Origin: Meconema thalassinum
Lineage: Eukaryota > Arthropoda > Insecta > Orthoptera > Tettigoniidae
NCBI GenBank assembly: GCA_946902985.2
Contig: OX336388.2
Span: 1,212,386,609-1,212,450,608 of the forward strand
Length of the DNA: 64,000 bases
Reading direction: 5' to 3'
Positions 22,038 to 33,954 of this stretch are shown here, in pieces; positions within the stretch are counted from its first letter, which is position 1; every line of letters starts with the position of its first letter. A model generated the notes under the pieces. It saw only the letters and a program-made list of their open reading frames with translations. It searched no databases and was not told where the DNA came from. The position numbers and the translations under genes are program-made.

Positions 22038-23263
22038 AGTAAAGATGTGCACCGGAATATCTCACGTCCATTTTTGAAAATGATGTCAGTGCTACCAACT
22101 GCTGAAAAAACGCACTAGAAATTTGAGCTCCATGTTGGATATCTTGCAAGGTATGCATGGGAGCTATTCCAAAATTGGCACACATGTAGATAATACTATT
22201 TCAGTTTAATTTCCAGGAGGACACCATGACAGTGTTGTCAAAATAATGTTAAGCCTTCTGATATGTCCAATTTTTAAATGCATATAACTTCTACACTATC
22301 AATTGGATTTCAACCAAATTTTGTATGTAATATCTGTACATAAACAGACATGACTGAGCGTATTCTTAAGAGCCAACAGGGCTGCCAACTGTTAATAATT
22401 GCTCTCTCTATTTTTTTATCCAAATACCAATACACCAGAAAGTATGCAAGCCAACAGCTTTAAACTATGTACACGTATATTCTGACATTTTAGATTAATT
22501 TGGAGTAACTTATATACGTCAGTTCTACCAACATGATTATAAGCCTGCTGATAGTACCAATTTTTAAATACATGTAACTTCTATACCATCAGTTGGATTT
22601 CGACCAAATTTCGTATGTGCTATGTGAAAAATAACAGATATGACTATAAGTATTGTTAAGAGCAATCAGGGCTGCCAACTGTTAATAAATGCTGTCTATA
22701 TATTTTTTACCCTAATATCAATATATCAGGTAGTATGCAAGCCATCAGCTCTATACTTTGCACACGTATAGCACCTGATATTCTAGATTAATTTTGAGTA
22801 ATTAATACAAAGCAGTGCTGCCAACATGATTCTATGCCTGCTGATATGTCCAATTTTAAAATACATGTAACTTCTATACTAACAAATGGATTTAATCCAA
22901 AATTGGCACAACAAGATATCATAATATTTCAGATTATTTCTGACCAGCACACGCATGGTATTGTTGGCAACATGCTTATATGCGTTCTGATTGATCCAGT
23001 GTCTAACTGCATGTAACGTCTATTGGACTTCAACCAAATGTTGTATTCTGTACCTTAAAAGATGGAACTAAGAATATATCAGTCACCAGGGCTGCCAACT
23101 GTAGTGCTCTATTAGGCTACATTATACCAGGTATATATTGAGCTAATTAGATATTTCGATATTACCAACTTAATTTCGTCATTATTCTAGATAGATTCAT
23201 ATACTGTAGAATAATCATTGGCATGAAAAGTAGGCTGTATAGTTCTTCACGGAACTTCTTGTT
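22038..23263 (+). mobile_element. HINE-like element type 2, left end missing
   Basis: Homologous to 38831-39948 from GTAAAGAT onward (shared TCTCACGTCCAT and ATGATGTCAGTGCTACCAAC). Core landmarks TAACTTCTA lie at about 22284, 22574 and 22868 (spacing 290 and 294), then 144 bp to a shortened unit. The right end has GAAAAGTAGGCTGTATAGTT and the hairpin AGTTC-TTCACG-GAACT. Confidence 0.75.
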
Positions 23264-23529
23264 GAATATTCATATTAGAACATAATAAAGTTATAATTGT
23301 CGTCGAACATAAACAGTCGTATGCAACTCGCCTAAAATGGTAAGTAGGACACTCGTATGGAAATTATAAAACTCGCTATGCTCGTTTTATAAACATACTT
23401 GTGTCTTAATTATTGCCAATATCGACTAGTTGCATAATGTACTAATTTATGAATCGTATAGTCTATCCAGTAATTTGTGAGAAGAAATATTTTACACCTA
23501 GAATTTTTTAAAAATGTTAAATAGTCATC
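23264..23529. other. No gene recognised
   Basis: AT-rich spacer. Confidence 0.5.
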
Positions 23530-23790
23530 ATCATCTTCCTTCCAAGTTTTGGACCAAATGTTCCGTTACGGTCTTACACTTAACCTCCATCTCTTCATCG
23601 CACATTCTATCGATCTATTTACCCCTGGCTGGTAGCGAAAGATCTCCTTTGGTATTCTTCCAGGTTCCATCCTTTGGATATGATGTTTCCAGTTCTCTTG
23701 GTAGTCACAAATGTATGTAGTTATTGGTTTCACTTTTAGTTCCTTCAGCACATCCTCATTTCTCTTATGATCCCATTTATTTATTTACAC
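23530..23790 (-). pseudogene. LINE reverse transcriptase C-terminal fragment
   Basis: The minus strand encodes KWDHKRNEDVLKELKV, then YQENWKHHIQRMEPGRIPKE and RYQPG. This pattern, W..H..RM.P.RIPK, is typical of the C-terminal end of non-LTR retrotransposon ORF2 proteins. Only the last 80 or so codons remain and no RT catalytic motifs are present, so it is a 5'-truncated copy. Confidence 0.65.
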
Positions 23791-23800
23791 TGTTTACGCC

Positions 23801-24148
23801 ACCGGGTAAGTTAGCCGTGGTCGTTACGGTATGACTGCTGGCAGTCGCTCACAGCCGGGAGGCGAGGAGGTTCGAATCCCACCGCCGGTAACCTTGAAGA
23901 TGGTCTTCTGTGGTTTCCCATCTTCCTTCCAGGCAAATGCCGGGGTTGGTCCCTAACTATAGGCCACAGCCGCTACCTTCCAACTCCTCGTCCTTACATT
24001 CAAACTTTCCTCCCCAGACAACACTCCACACGCGACGGTACGTGTAGCTCACCCAATGGATGTCCGCTTAGAAGTAGCTACAAATTGGCGAGCCAAACAT
24101 GTCCTTGGACACTCCCGGCACTAAAAGCCATACGCTAAAAAAATACAA
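23801..24148 (+). mobile_element. SINE-C
   Basis: Starts ACCGGGTAAGTTAGCCGTGG, with B-box GAGGTTCGAATCCC, and ends CTCCCGGCACTAAAAGCC and ATACGCTAAAA. Length is about 345 bp. Other copies: 28501-29210 (two) and 48386-48728. Confidence 0.85.
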
Positions 24149-24159
24149 CCACTTACACA

Positions 24160-24222
24160 ATTACACAGGTTGTCAGACTTATTCCACACCACGTCATCGC
24201 TAGCCCCTAAATTCAAAGGTGT
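24160..24222 (+). repeat. Shared SINE tail fragment
   Basis: CACAGGTTGTCAGACTTATTC and CATCGCTAGCCCCTAAATTC resemble the tail common to SINE-A and SINE-B. The head is absent; it is directly downstream of SINE-C. Confidence 0.6.
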
Positions 24223-24940
24223 TCTGCAGCGTATAAAGCCCGACGAGTACTAGTAGGCCTATACTGTATTATAACGCAGTGCAAGGGATCTAGTTCCCCC
24301 AAAGGCTGTGACTGTCCCATCTTCTGGGGTCGGGGGTTGTAGGCTGATCTCTTGATATCACGGTCGTTACATTAACGTGATTGAAGTGACACCGCTGACA
24401 CTACCCAATAGTTGGATGGACATGTGGGATCTCGGGGGTGGTGAGATCACCTCTCGGTCTCATAGGTATTCACTCACTCGCAGATTGGATCTCATCATAT
24501 CACATCCAGTTCATAGACGTCTAGCATCATCAATGATGAACCATCTCAATCAAAAGTGAATGGATTATTATTTACTGCATCAGTGTGTTTGATCACTGAA
24601 TTAATGGATCTTCCGTCATGTGCGGGCCGTTCGCATTATCATATCTCCCCAGGGACTTAGCTCATAATGTTAATAACAGGCTTACATAAAGTACGCTTGA
24701 AGACATTTATATACAGGATGGTTCACAATACGTGAAATTACCGAAATATTTAATATTATTAAGAAATATAAAATGAATTCTTCTATTTTCTTATTTAAAT
24801 TCTCCCTTTCCGGAAAATAGGTTTGGTGAGGTTGATTGTTATTTTTCGAGACGATGCATGTAATCATTTGTCTCTTTTTGATGTATAACATCTTTCCGCT
24901 CGGTTGCTGGATAGTTTTGTGGGAGTGATTTTGAAAATTG
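24223..24940. other. No gene recognised
   Basis: Mixed-composition sequence with 60-codon frames only. Confidence 0.5.
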
Positions 24941-24944
24941 GGGA

Positions 24945-25240
24945 CGGAAGTGGATCGGAACGATCGAGCTGGCAGTGGTGGATCAAACGGAAGTATGCAC
25001 TGCCTGCTCGATCGATCAAACAGAAGTGTACTAGCTGGCAGTGGTGGACAACGGAAGTATGCACTGCCCGCTCGATCGATCAACTGAAGTGTACTAGCTG
25101 GCAGTGGTGGACAACGGAAATATGCACTGCCCGCTTGATCGATCGAATGGAAGTGTGCCCTAGCTGGAAGTGGTGGATCGAACGGAAGTATTAGACGCAC
25201 TGCCAACTCGATCGATCGATCCAGCTGGCACTGGTAAGAG
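24945..25240. repeat. Minisatellite, about 4.5 units of 61-66 bp
   Basis: Units contain AGCTGGCAGTGGTGG, GGAAGTATGCACTGCC and CTCGATCGATC. Starts of CTGGCAGTGGTGG lie at 24969, 25035, 25098, 25164 and 25225 (spacing 66, 63, 66, 61). Three of the four spacings are multiples of three, so a 209-codon minus-strand frame (24682-25311) stays open with repeated CPPLPAS and DPPLPAR segments. I see no independent evidence that it is expressed. Confidence 0.85.
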
Positions 25241-26032
25241 AAACAATCAGCGCGTGGTGTCCAAAATTGATACCATGACGCACTCTCGGCAATGAGGAAT
25301 GTATATGACATACTGAAAGTAAAACGCTCATGCGAACTCTGGTGTCAAGTGAATTAAACAAATGACGTGGTACATGTTCGAAGTCTTCGAATCAGTATTT
25401 TTAAATGATAAAATGCCTTAATTTTCAAACATTGTAAGTAGTCGGCATTGCATTGGCATAAGGCATTTTAAACTCAATGTCACTCAGGAACATTATCGAA
25501 ACAAGCAAAATATAAATGAAACTTAATTCCGTAATGCAGTATTATTGGAACGTGGAAATAAGTCACCATCTTGTGCACAATATTTGCGTAGTCGAAATAG
25601 CCGTTGTGTTATTGCGTATGACTGTGAATTTAGGGATCTTGAGTTCGAATCCCGGACGGGATAGATATTTTTGCTACCAGATTATCATTTTAAACGATAT
25701 TTATCATATTAATGTGACTCATTTTAACAGAATCCATATGAAATTACTTGTTGGTCTGTGAATCAAGAGGACCTGTTTATAAGGAATTTAAGGTTATGAG
25801 CGGTGTCGCGTCTATTAATCTAGTTGATCCATATCGTATTCTTTATTTAGGCTAGTGCTGGTGGAAGCTGCAAATCATCTAATAAAATGAGTTCCGTATT
25901 ATAAACTACAATATATGTAAAACACTCCCTTTTACAATAGATTAATATTTGTGCCAATAATACTATAAAATACCGGTGTATCAACAATTTCACGTGAGGT
26001 TTCTTCTATGTCAGATGTTGCACATCATATGC
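25241..26032. other. Anonymous sequence with a tRNA-like fragment
   Basis: At about 25595-25680 a B-box GAGTTCGAATCCCGG is followed by GATATTTTTGCTACC. This resembles the short tRNA-like repeat at 9-105 and 55792-55860. No coding sequence is supported. Confidence 0.45.
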
Positions 26033-26202
26033 GACTCTGGCGCAGTCAGCTGGCATTTGAGGGTGCGCAAATGCGAGGGAGCCGTGTCAGTAGATTTACT
26101 GGCACGTAAAAGATCCCCTTCGGGGCAAAATTCCGGCACCCCGGCGTCTCTAAAAGCCAGTGTAGTTAAAAGGGACGTAAAACCAATAACATTATTATTA
26201 TT
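26033..26202 (+). mobile_element. SINE-D, 5'-truncated
   Basis: Body starts near TGGCGCAGTCAGCTGGCATT and continues through GATCCCCTTCGGGGC to GACGTAAAACCAATAAC and a TTA tail. ATCATATGC at 26024-26032 and 26203-26211 is a perfect 9-bp target-site duplication. Confidence 0.9.
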
Positions 26203-26415
26203 ATCATATGCTACTACTGTAAGGCTCGTAATTTTTTGTGGTTCTGCTATTTCTTCGAACGAATGTAGCTTTTAGAAATGTCAGAATATTGGCAATTTGC
26301 CTAGGATATCCTCACCGAATCAGTAATTATACTAACACAGATCTCACAAAAGAGATTGCGCTTAAATGGAAAATATCACTTCCAGCATTCCTTCCCATTG
26401 TTTCAGGTGCAATAA

Positions 26416-26500
26416 TATTACTAATGCTATTGGTTTTACGTCCCTTTTAACTACTCTGGCTTTAGAAACGCCGGGTTGCAGGAATTTTGGGTACATATAG
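26416..26500 (-). mobile_element. SINE-D, 3' fragment
   Basis: TATTGGTTTTACGTCCCTTT and TTTAGAAACGCCGGG are the reverse complement of the SINE-D 3' end. It is in opposite orientation to the copy 200 bp upstream. Confidence 0.75.
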
Positions 26501-26640
26501 AGAACAAGAGCACCTTACCTTTTGCGCTACAGAAACCATGAATCCAAGGAAAATGTAGAGGTATTTGGTTTAATCGACTTTTTCTACAACATGCTTAAAA
26601 CTGAACATACATAGCGCTGAAGGATAAGGATCGGAATAAA

Positions 26641-27092
26641 TGGAAGTACATTTGAAATCACCAATGCTTATTGCAGCTGATAACCTCAATATACGGCACC
26701 AACAACATTGCACTTATACAGAGGCTTAATATTTTCATGATGATAACTGTTTTAAGGGGCCTAAGAAATCTCTCTGCACTAATTACTCCCCATGACTCCA
26801 ATTTATAAGCAGCGCAAGATGTAACTATGTTCGCAATTCTGCACCAGAACACTGATAGGGGCGACGAGATGCAGCCCGCATTGCCAGCCAACAATAGAGT
26901 TATTAAAATATTCTTACAGTTGCACTACTAGGGACATGAATGGTTCTAGGGCCTTAAAACGTGATTTTAACGTTCATTTTGTCTGTTGTTCTACTGTAAA
27001 TGTAGGGAATGGAGAGAGTTGTCCAAAATATCAAGTGGAGAGTGTTACTCGTCGGGTTCCAAAGGGTAAGTATGTAAAATTTGGTTCAGATC

Positions 27093-27126
<34 letters not shown>

Positions 27127-27545
27127 TCGAATGGCCTCGGATGCCGGGTGCAAGTTTTTTTTATTTTACACCCAAAGGGTAGCTTGCATAAGTGGTCTGT
27201 CTGAAATTTCATGTGAACATTGTTACTCGCAGGGTTCCAAAGGGTAAGTATACACATTTTGGTTCAGATATGTGAAAAAGTGTAGATTTGTGCCAAAGGG
27301 CCAAAATGCAGGAAATGGAGTGGTCTGTCCAAAATGTCATGTAGACAGTGTTACTCGCGGGGTTCCAAAGGGTAAGTATACAAATTTAGGTTCAGATCCG
27401 TGAAACGGTGTAGATTTGTGCCAAAGGGCCTAAATGCAGGGAATGGAGTGGTCTGTCCAAAATTTCATGTAGACAGTGTTACCCGCAGGGTTCCAAAGGG
27501 TAAGTATACAAATTTTGGTTCAGAGCGGTGCAACGGTGTAGATTT
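26641..27545 (+). repeat. Composite repeat with 128-bp satellite, copy 1
   Basis: Positions 26641-27095 match 33492-33950 (TTGCAGCTGATAACCTCAAT, TGATGATAACTGTTTT, GGGACATGAATGGTTCTAGG). After that comes a fragment of SINE-H (27097-27190, TAA run plus GGCCTCGG...GGGTGCAAG). Satellite units follow with GTGGTCTG at 27192, 27320 and 27448, exactly 128 bp apart. SINE-H sits at the corresponding place in both copies, so it predates their separation. Confidence 0.8.
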
Positions 27546-27549
27546 GTAT

Positions 27550-28280
27550 AAATAACAGACAAACAAACCATCATTGAGTTTTTTAGATATTCAAATCATG
27601 CTATCGAAGTCAACGTTTGAATAATGAACCTACGCAATAATCCTCAAGTAATAGTCCATAACCCTATGGCCTACGTATACCGTATTAAAATCGAACATAG
27701 CGACCATCCGAAATATTTAGACGGTTCTCAATATCAATTAATCTATGATAGCAATCAAACTGAAATTTTGTATTTTGATAGAAGCTAGAAACATGAGTTC
27801 ACCTGTGGGACGTTCAATATCCTGGTGAGCAAGAATCCACCATGACGGTGACGCGAAATTCAAATATTTAAATAGACGTTTCTTGTAATTTAACCATCCC
27901 AGCACAGTGACACTTGTTACAGTATATGCGTATACAAATTTTAATCTACGGGCATCTAATTTCTTTCAATTGTTCTCATAACCACAAGATGGCGGCAGTG
28001 CGAAATTTCAAAATATCGTTTTCATTATATCTTGTGTCCTAATCATGCGATTGAAGTTTGAATCAAATACCTACACAATAATCTTCATGTAATCGTACAT
28101 AACTGTAAGGCCTACATATATAAAAATCCAACATGGCGACCATCCGAAATATTTAGACGGTTCTTAATATCTACGAATCTATGACAGCGATCAAACTGAC
28201 ATTTTGTATGTTGATAGAGACAATTAACACAAGTAGGATATAGGAAAATATGCTATATAGTCCTCCACGGAACTACTTTT
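27550..28280 (+). mobile_element. HINE-like element type 3
   Basis: Body has repeated CCAACATGGCGACCATCCG, GAAATATTTAGACGGTTC and CAAGATGGCGGCAGTGCGAA blocks. The right end has a weak GGAAAATATGCTATATAGTC and a hairpin-like TCCTCCACGGAACTAC. The left end is unclear. Related copies are at 50006-50915 and 62052-63245, both inverted. Confidence 0.65.
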
Positions 28281-28500
28281 TTCATGATTTCCAAAATTAA
28301 ATTGAATCATAATTTAAACAAAATACTGGATTATAAAATTAAATTAAATTAAATTCTGAGAATTTCGAGAAAATAGAAAATTAGGAAAAAACATCTCGAC
28401 ATAAGAGAGGAGGAGAATGCAATACGAAATAATGAGGTGTTACAGGTACGCATGAAACTAAGTAGAAATGAAGATTCAAAAATAAGTGTATTATGGTGTT
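28281..28500. other. AT-rich spacer
   Basis: AAATT repeats at about 28340-28357; no gene. Confidence 0.5.
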
Positions 28501-28819
28501 ACCGGGTGAGTTAGCCGTGGTCGTTACGGCATGGCTGCAGGCAGTCGCTCACATCCGGGAGGCGGGGAGGTTCGAATCCCCCTGCCGGAACCTTGAAGAT
28601 GGTCTTCTGTGGTTTCCCATCTTCCTTCCAGGCAAATGCCGGGGTTGGTCCCTAACTATAGGCCACAGCCGCTACCTTCCAATTCCTCGTCCTTACATAG
28701 ACTTCCCTACCCAGACAACACTCCACACGCGACGGTACGTGTAGCTCACCCCATGGGTGTCCGCTTAGAAGCAGCTACAAAAATCTGGCGAGCCGAACAT
28801 GTCCTCAGACACTCCCGGC

Positions 28820-28854
<35 letters not shown>

Positions 28855-29210
28855 CGTATGGCTTTTAGTGCCGGGAGTGTCCGAGGACATGTTCGGCTCG
28901 CCAGTTTTGTAGCTGCTTCGAGACGGACACCCAGTGGGTGAGCTACAAGTACCATTGGGGAGGGAAGGAGGGAAGTTGGAATGTAAGGACGAGGAGTTGG
29001 AAGGTAGCGGCTGTGGCCTATAGTTAGGGACCAACCCCGGCATTTGCCTGGAAGGAAGATGGGAAACCACAGAAGACCATCTTCAAGGTTGCCGGCGGGG
29101 GGATTCGAACCTCCTCGCCTCCCGGATGTGAGCGACTGCCATCAGTCATGCCGTAACCACCACGGCTAACTCACCCGGTACTCCCGGCACTAAAAGCCAT
29201 ACGCTAAAAA
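28501..29210 (+). mobile_element. SINE-C, outer copy interrupted by a second SINE-C
   Basis: The 5' part (28501-28822) runs from ACCGGGTGAGTTAGCCGTGG to CACTCCCGGCACT. The 3' end resumes at 29192 with AAAAGCCATACGCTAAAAA. The interruption is flanked by ACTCCCGGCACT (28811-28822 and 29180-29191). ATGGTGTT (28493-28500) and ATGCTGTT (29214-29221) may be the outer duplication, with one mismatch. Confidence 0.88.
28823..29179 (-). mobile_element. SINE-C, inner inverted copy
   Basis: Full-length SINE-C in minus orientation with a poly-A tail seen as a T-run of about 31 bases (28822-28852), followed by the 3' end (AGCGTATGGCTTTTAGTGCC). The head is at the right (GGATTCGAACCTCC, then CACGGCTAACTCACCCGGT). 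It lies within the tail of the outer copy, giving an inverted repeat with arms of about 320 bp. Confidence 0.92.
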
Positions 29211-29406
29211 CAAAATGCTGTTCGAAGCCATTTCTCAGTGTTGCCTTAGTAAACGTAGTTTTATGTTTTTCAGTCTGTCATCACGATTGTACCCAATTGT
29301 GGTTTATTCTTTAATCCTGAAAAAAAAAACTAAGATTGATAAATGGGTACAACCGACTGTGAAACATCAAACTACAGGAAGTTTGTTGTTTGTTGTATGT
29401 GGCGAT

Positions 29407-29717
29407 CGCAAAAAAAGCCGCAAAGCCAACTCCGTACAGGCCATGGAGTCCCTGGGAGTAGTGGAAGGTAGAGGCTTCCACTTTTTGTGACATCGGCACT
29501 AGATGGGATGGAGTTGTTAGCTTCACGCCCGGCCGTCTTTGCTCCCAGGAATTACCCTGGTACTCATTTCTGGTGTAGGCTGAGTGAACCCCAGGGCCAT
29601 TTGCGTTTCCGAAAGTGGTAGTTTTGTTTCTAAAATCCACTACCTGGGTGGGGATCGAACCCACTCCCTTTCAGTTAGAAGCACAGCGCCTCTACCGACT
29701 GCGCCACGCAGCCCCCT
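29407..29717 (-). mobile_element. SINE-K, tRNA-like head intact
   Basis: On the minus strand the head reads GGGGGCTGCGTGGCGCAGTC, GGTAGAGGCGCTGTGCTTCT and GAGTGGGTTCGATCCCCACC, with clear A- and B-boxes. TATGTGGCGAT (29396-29406) and TATGTGGAGAT (29718-29728) form a target-site duplication with one mismatch. Confidence 0.8.
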
Positions 29718-29728
29718 TATGTGGAGAT

Positions 29729-30247
29729 AGCTGTCCCTTATTTCATTGTATATTATTTCATTTTAATATCAAGTTACAGGGTTTCAAGAGATAATCTACA
29801 GCCTAATTGATATGAGAATATTTTCTTTCGAGATAAAACCTACCTCACGTTTAGTAACAGAGAGATGTGAATGTAATTGTTCCCCTCATTACTGAATCAT
29901 TTATCATGTCGTGTGCTTTATCGTGAACTTTCATCTGCTTTCCAAGAACCGTGGGAATTTGTCGGACGGCTAAGTACAGTACAATTGATTTATGGGCATT
30001 TTCATGTGTAACTCGGTAACATTTAATGGCCCCTTTTTTAGTACCCTTGGTACTTTCAATGAGTACTTATTACGTTAAGTTCTGTACATTTTGTGACGGA
30101 ATGCACTAATCATATGGTGTCTCTTGAACCACAGCAGGTAGATGGTGGAAATTACTGTTTTAGGGGATGGAGCTTCTAGGTTATTTGCCCCAACGCAGCA
30201 GTTAAAGTAGATATTAAACCCATAACAATAATAATAATAATAATAAT
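29729..30247. other. No gene recognised; AAT microsatellite
   Basis: Unique-looking sequence ending in an (AAT)n run at about 30226-30250. Confidence 0.55.
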
Positions 30248-30258
30248 AATAACGGTAG

Positions 30259-31002
30259 ACGGAGTCCACCGTTATTATTATTTTTGTATAGACTCCGTCT
30301 TTAGGAAAGAATTCATGATGAAAATTAATAAATGTAAAACAAATATATCGGAATGCAGCCGAAATAAATCATAAACCTCTATGAATATCAAATTGGCAGG
30401 TGAAAATTTAAAGAAAGTATGTGACTTCTGTTATTTAGGAAGCAAAATAACCAGTGATGGACGAAGCAAAGAGGATATAAAAAGTAGGTTGGCTCAGACA
30501 ATGAAAGCATTTCTGCAAAAAAAGGAATTTGTTGACATCGAATATAGATTTAGGTAATAGGAAGTCATTTTTGAAAGCCTTTTTTGTAGCATGGCTCTCT
30601 ATGGAAGTGAAACTTGGACTATTGGTGCAGCAGAAAAGAGGAGAATTGAAGCGTTTGAAGTGTGGTGTTACAGGAGAATGATGAATATCAGATGGGTAGA
30701 TAAGGTTACAAACGAAGAGGTATTAAGACGAGTGGGAGAGGAGAGATGTTTCTGGCGACTGCTAATGAAGAGAAGAGATGGTTTGATAGGACTCATACTA
30801 AGACAGCCTGGAATAGCAAGCTTAGTTATGGAAGGTAGGGTCGAGGACAAGAAATCTAGGGGTAAACAAGGTTAGAATATGTTAAACAGATTTCCTTGGA
30901 TGTAGGGTGTGGTAGCAATGTAGAAATGAAACGATTAGCCCAGGACAGGGAGGCATGGAGGACTGCATCAAACCAGTCAAGACAGAAGACTCAAACAACA
31001 AC
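30259..31002 (+). pseudogene. 5'-truncated LINE with reverse transcriptase C-terminal region
   Basis: Encodes ALYGSETWTIGAAEKRRIEA, FEVWCYRRMMNI and KVTNEEVLRRVGEERCFWRL (30591-30875). This is the region after the RT domain in endonuclease-RT type LINEs. Upstream codons, in another frame, include SKITSDGRSKEDIKSR-like sequence, so frameshifts are present. The 3' end is a CAA-rich tail. AATAACGGTAG at 30248-30258 and 31003-31013 is a perfect 11-bp target-site duplication. The 5' end carries a short inversion. A second copy lies at 59166-59990. Confidence 0.85.
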
Positions 31003-31013
31003 AATAACGGTAG

Positions 31014-31325
31014 TTATTCGTAGAGGTTTATTCATTGTTTCTCCTTTCAGCCACCTAAACCTACTACATTTAACTGTCTTCTCCCTCGGGCAACTACTCC
31101 CACATTCGTTGCCAGTGTACTTCCTTTCTCTACAAACGACGGACTAAACAAACAGATCCGCGATCAAAACAACAAGCTACGAAAAACAATTATATAAATT
31201 GAAAGAGGAGAACATGATATCAAGAGTTAATCTGATATAGGGGACCACTGAAATTTAGGTTACACACTGACTCACCAGAGCTCTCACATCGACGATATTA
31301 CCATCCTTTTCACTCCCTTTAAGGA
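31014..31325. other. No gene recognised
   Basis: Nothing supported in this interval. Confidence 0.5.
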
Positions 31326-31337
31326 TGTTTTCCCGGT

Positions 31338-31650
31338 TTTTTTTTCGTGTAGCCTCCTGAGAGGCCGAGTGCAGGTCTTTCTAGTCGACGCCCGTGGGCG
31401 ACCTGCGCGTCGGGATGAGAGATGGAATGGATGAAGATGAATGAAACTGGGCAAGGATGTGGAAGGAAGCGGCCGTGGCCTGTCAGAAGGTACTGTCCCA
31501 GCATTTGCCTGGTGTTGAAAATGGGAAACCACGGAAAACCATTTCAAGGACAGCCGACGGTGGGGCTCGAACCCACGCGTCTACCGAGTCAGCAGAGCTT
31601 GGCCCCTTGACCCAACGCTGCGCTTTAGCGCGCGTAGCCACTACCGTCGG
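31338..31650 (-). mobile_element. SINE-J
   Basis: The minus-strand head contains the B-box GTGGGTTCGAGCCCCACC; the tail at the left is T-rich. TGTTTTCCCGGT at 31326-31337 and 31651-31662 is a perfect 12-bp target-site duplication. The body shares GGAAGCGGCCGTGGCCT and GGGAAACCACGGAAAACC with SINE-I. Confidence 0.88.
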
Positions 31651-31662
31651 TGTTTTCCCGGT

Positions 31663-31767
31663 AGTTCCATGTAAGGATGATCCTCTCCTGCATGGCCATT
31701 ATGAAACATATGGTCTCTGGATATTAAGTCCCTTTCTACGGTCACAGATTAATTTGATAGTTCTTTC

Positions 31768-31812
<45 letters not shown>

Positions 31813-32990
31813 CATTTTTATTTGGTAATATAGACTTCCATAATAATTAACATGATCTCATATTAGTGAGAGATTCGTTGATTATTTTTTACCGTACGTT
31901 GTGTTATTATAAACAACGATCAAACTTCTGCACAGTTCTTCTAATAAATGTTTTAACATTCCGTGTCGCTAATTTTACTTTCCAACCTCATGACGTGTAT
32001 CATTCTACTAATGGTGCCCTATGACATATTAAATTAAAGTGTAATCGAATATTTTACACCTCACTGGTGTAAAAATATATTTCAACGAGTGTATAAAACA
32101 ATTTCCACTCATATTACTTGTAAATATAGGAGACCTATTGCAGTATGTTATTGTCTGTCTGGATGAGAGTAGAACGAGTGAGCTGGGAAATATTTTTATT
32201 TTTAAACTGTCATCATGACACGTATGTGTACAGTACGTATACTGTATGTTTTGCTTTACAATCTCTGTGTGACTGAAATAAAAGACCTCTAAAAATGCTA
32301 ACACAGGGGGTAAATTCCAGCTTTTTCTCCCCCCTCCACACACACACAAACATCCAGCCGCTATTCCTCTCCTGTTTTCATCCGGATGAAACCACGAATA
32401 ACGAAGCACGACAGTAGGTAGTGTTTCAAACAGGATCTGGGCGAACACACATGTCGTCACCGAGCTATTGATTCTAGGATATACCGCGTGATGGCGCGAA
32501 CAGCAAATTTCACTCTGTTCGACGTCCCGTGATGATTAAACCAATTGCTCCCTAACATGGTTCCATTCAATCTTCTATGCAGAACGATACAAAAAATAAA
32601 GATTAAAAAATAAAATTGCACATTCATTAATCGGTTTATCATTAATATATCATTAAAATGTTCTGCTCCTCTTTTTTTAAATCTGATTAAAAATACAATT
32701 TTAAAATAAATCAATAATATGTTTAGTCGAATGATGGAGTGTAACTCATCTATCAGTCTGAAAGCTTGCCTCACATAACATAGGAATGTACTTTGCAACA
32801 TGGGAAGGTAGCATGTGGAATAAAGCTAAGTATGATGTAATGGGTGAAAATTCTCCTTCAATTAGTAGGAAGACTAAATTTTGATATTCAGGTCGATCCT
32901 GATCTCCAAAATGCGTTTCCGTTTCGTGAGTCAATCAAATGAAACATGGATTTGCACTCAATGGCCAGAATTATGTGTACACTAGCAGTA
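31663..32990. other. No gene recognised; TTA microsatellite
   Basis: A (TTA)n run lies at about 31770-31812. Minus-strand frames of 143 and 114 codons (32029-32460, 32457-32801) have no recognisable domain or homology. I regard them as probably chance frames in AT-rich DNA. Confidence 0.5.
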
Positions 32991-33954
32991 GTGCCCGGCT
33001 TCGCCCGGTGGATTTGTTTCATGGATGATAATGAATACTACTACAGAACTGGCACATGATACTTAAACTACCAGAAAATAACTATTTTTAAATATAACTT
33101 TTTGTGGTGGTGGTGGTGGTGGTTGTAGTAGGGATGATAAGCAGTACAGTATAATGTACGTAACATTTAGGTCATTTTTCCGTGATGATAATAATGATAA
33201 TAATGAATTGGGAAACTGCTATTTACTAACTACAGCACTGACACATGTAATTTACAAACAAATTTCTAAAAATGATTAGAAAGAGGAGTAAGTGAAATAA
33301 AAGACACTGCCTAGGGCCTATATCTCATTGTCTGTTAGAAATGTAGAGACCAATAGTGTCGTCTTTTGTCGCATAGCGCCGTAGGAAAATAATCAGAACA
33401 CTTTGGAAGACTTCGGCTGTCCTGAGCTCCTGAGGTAGCACTAGTAATATTAATCGCCACATAGCGGTCAACGATAAGTTTCGGAATAAATTAAGGTAAA
33501 TTTGAAGGCACCAACGCTTATTGCAGCTGATAACCTCAATGTATTGCACCAACACCATTGCACTTAGCCTAGGCATAATATGTACATGATGATAACTGTT
33601 TTCAGGGTACAAAGAAATCGTTCTGCACTAATTACTCCCAGTGACTGCAATTTATAAGCAGCGCAATATTTAACTACTTTCGCAATTCTGCACCAGAACA
33701 CTGGTATGGGCGACGTGATGCAGCATGAATTGCCAGTGAACAATAGACTTATTAAAATACTATTACAGTTATACTACTACGGACATGAATGGTTCTAGGG
33801 CCTTAATACGTGGTTTTCAAGTTCAGTTTGTTTGTCATTCTAAATGTAGGGAATGGACAGCGTTGTCCAAAATATCAACTGGACAGTGTTACCAGCTGGG
33901 TTTCAAAGTGTATGTAAAATTTGGTGCAATTAGGAAGAATGGTAATATAATAAT

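Noticed and set aside
24682..25311. Secreted or proline-rich protein gene of 209 codons
   Set aside because: The open frame derives from the 64-bp minisatellite; no start context, splice signals or unique domain outside the repeat.
32029..32801. 143- and 114-codon minus-strand frames
   Set aside because: No domain, no repeat of codon pattern, AT-rich flanks; probably chance frames.
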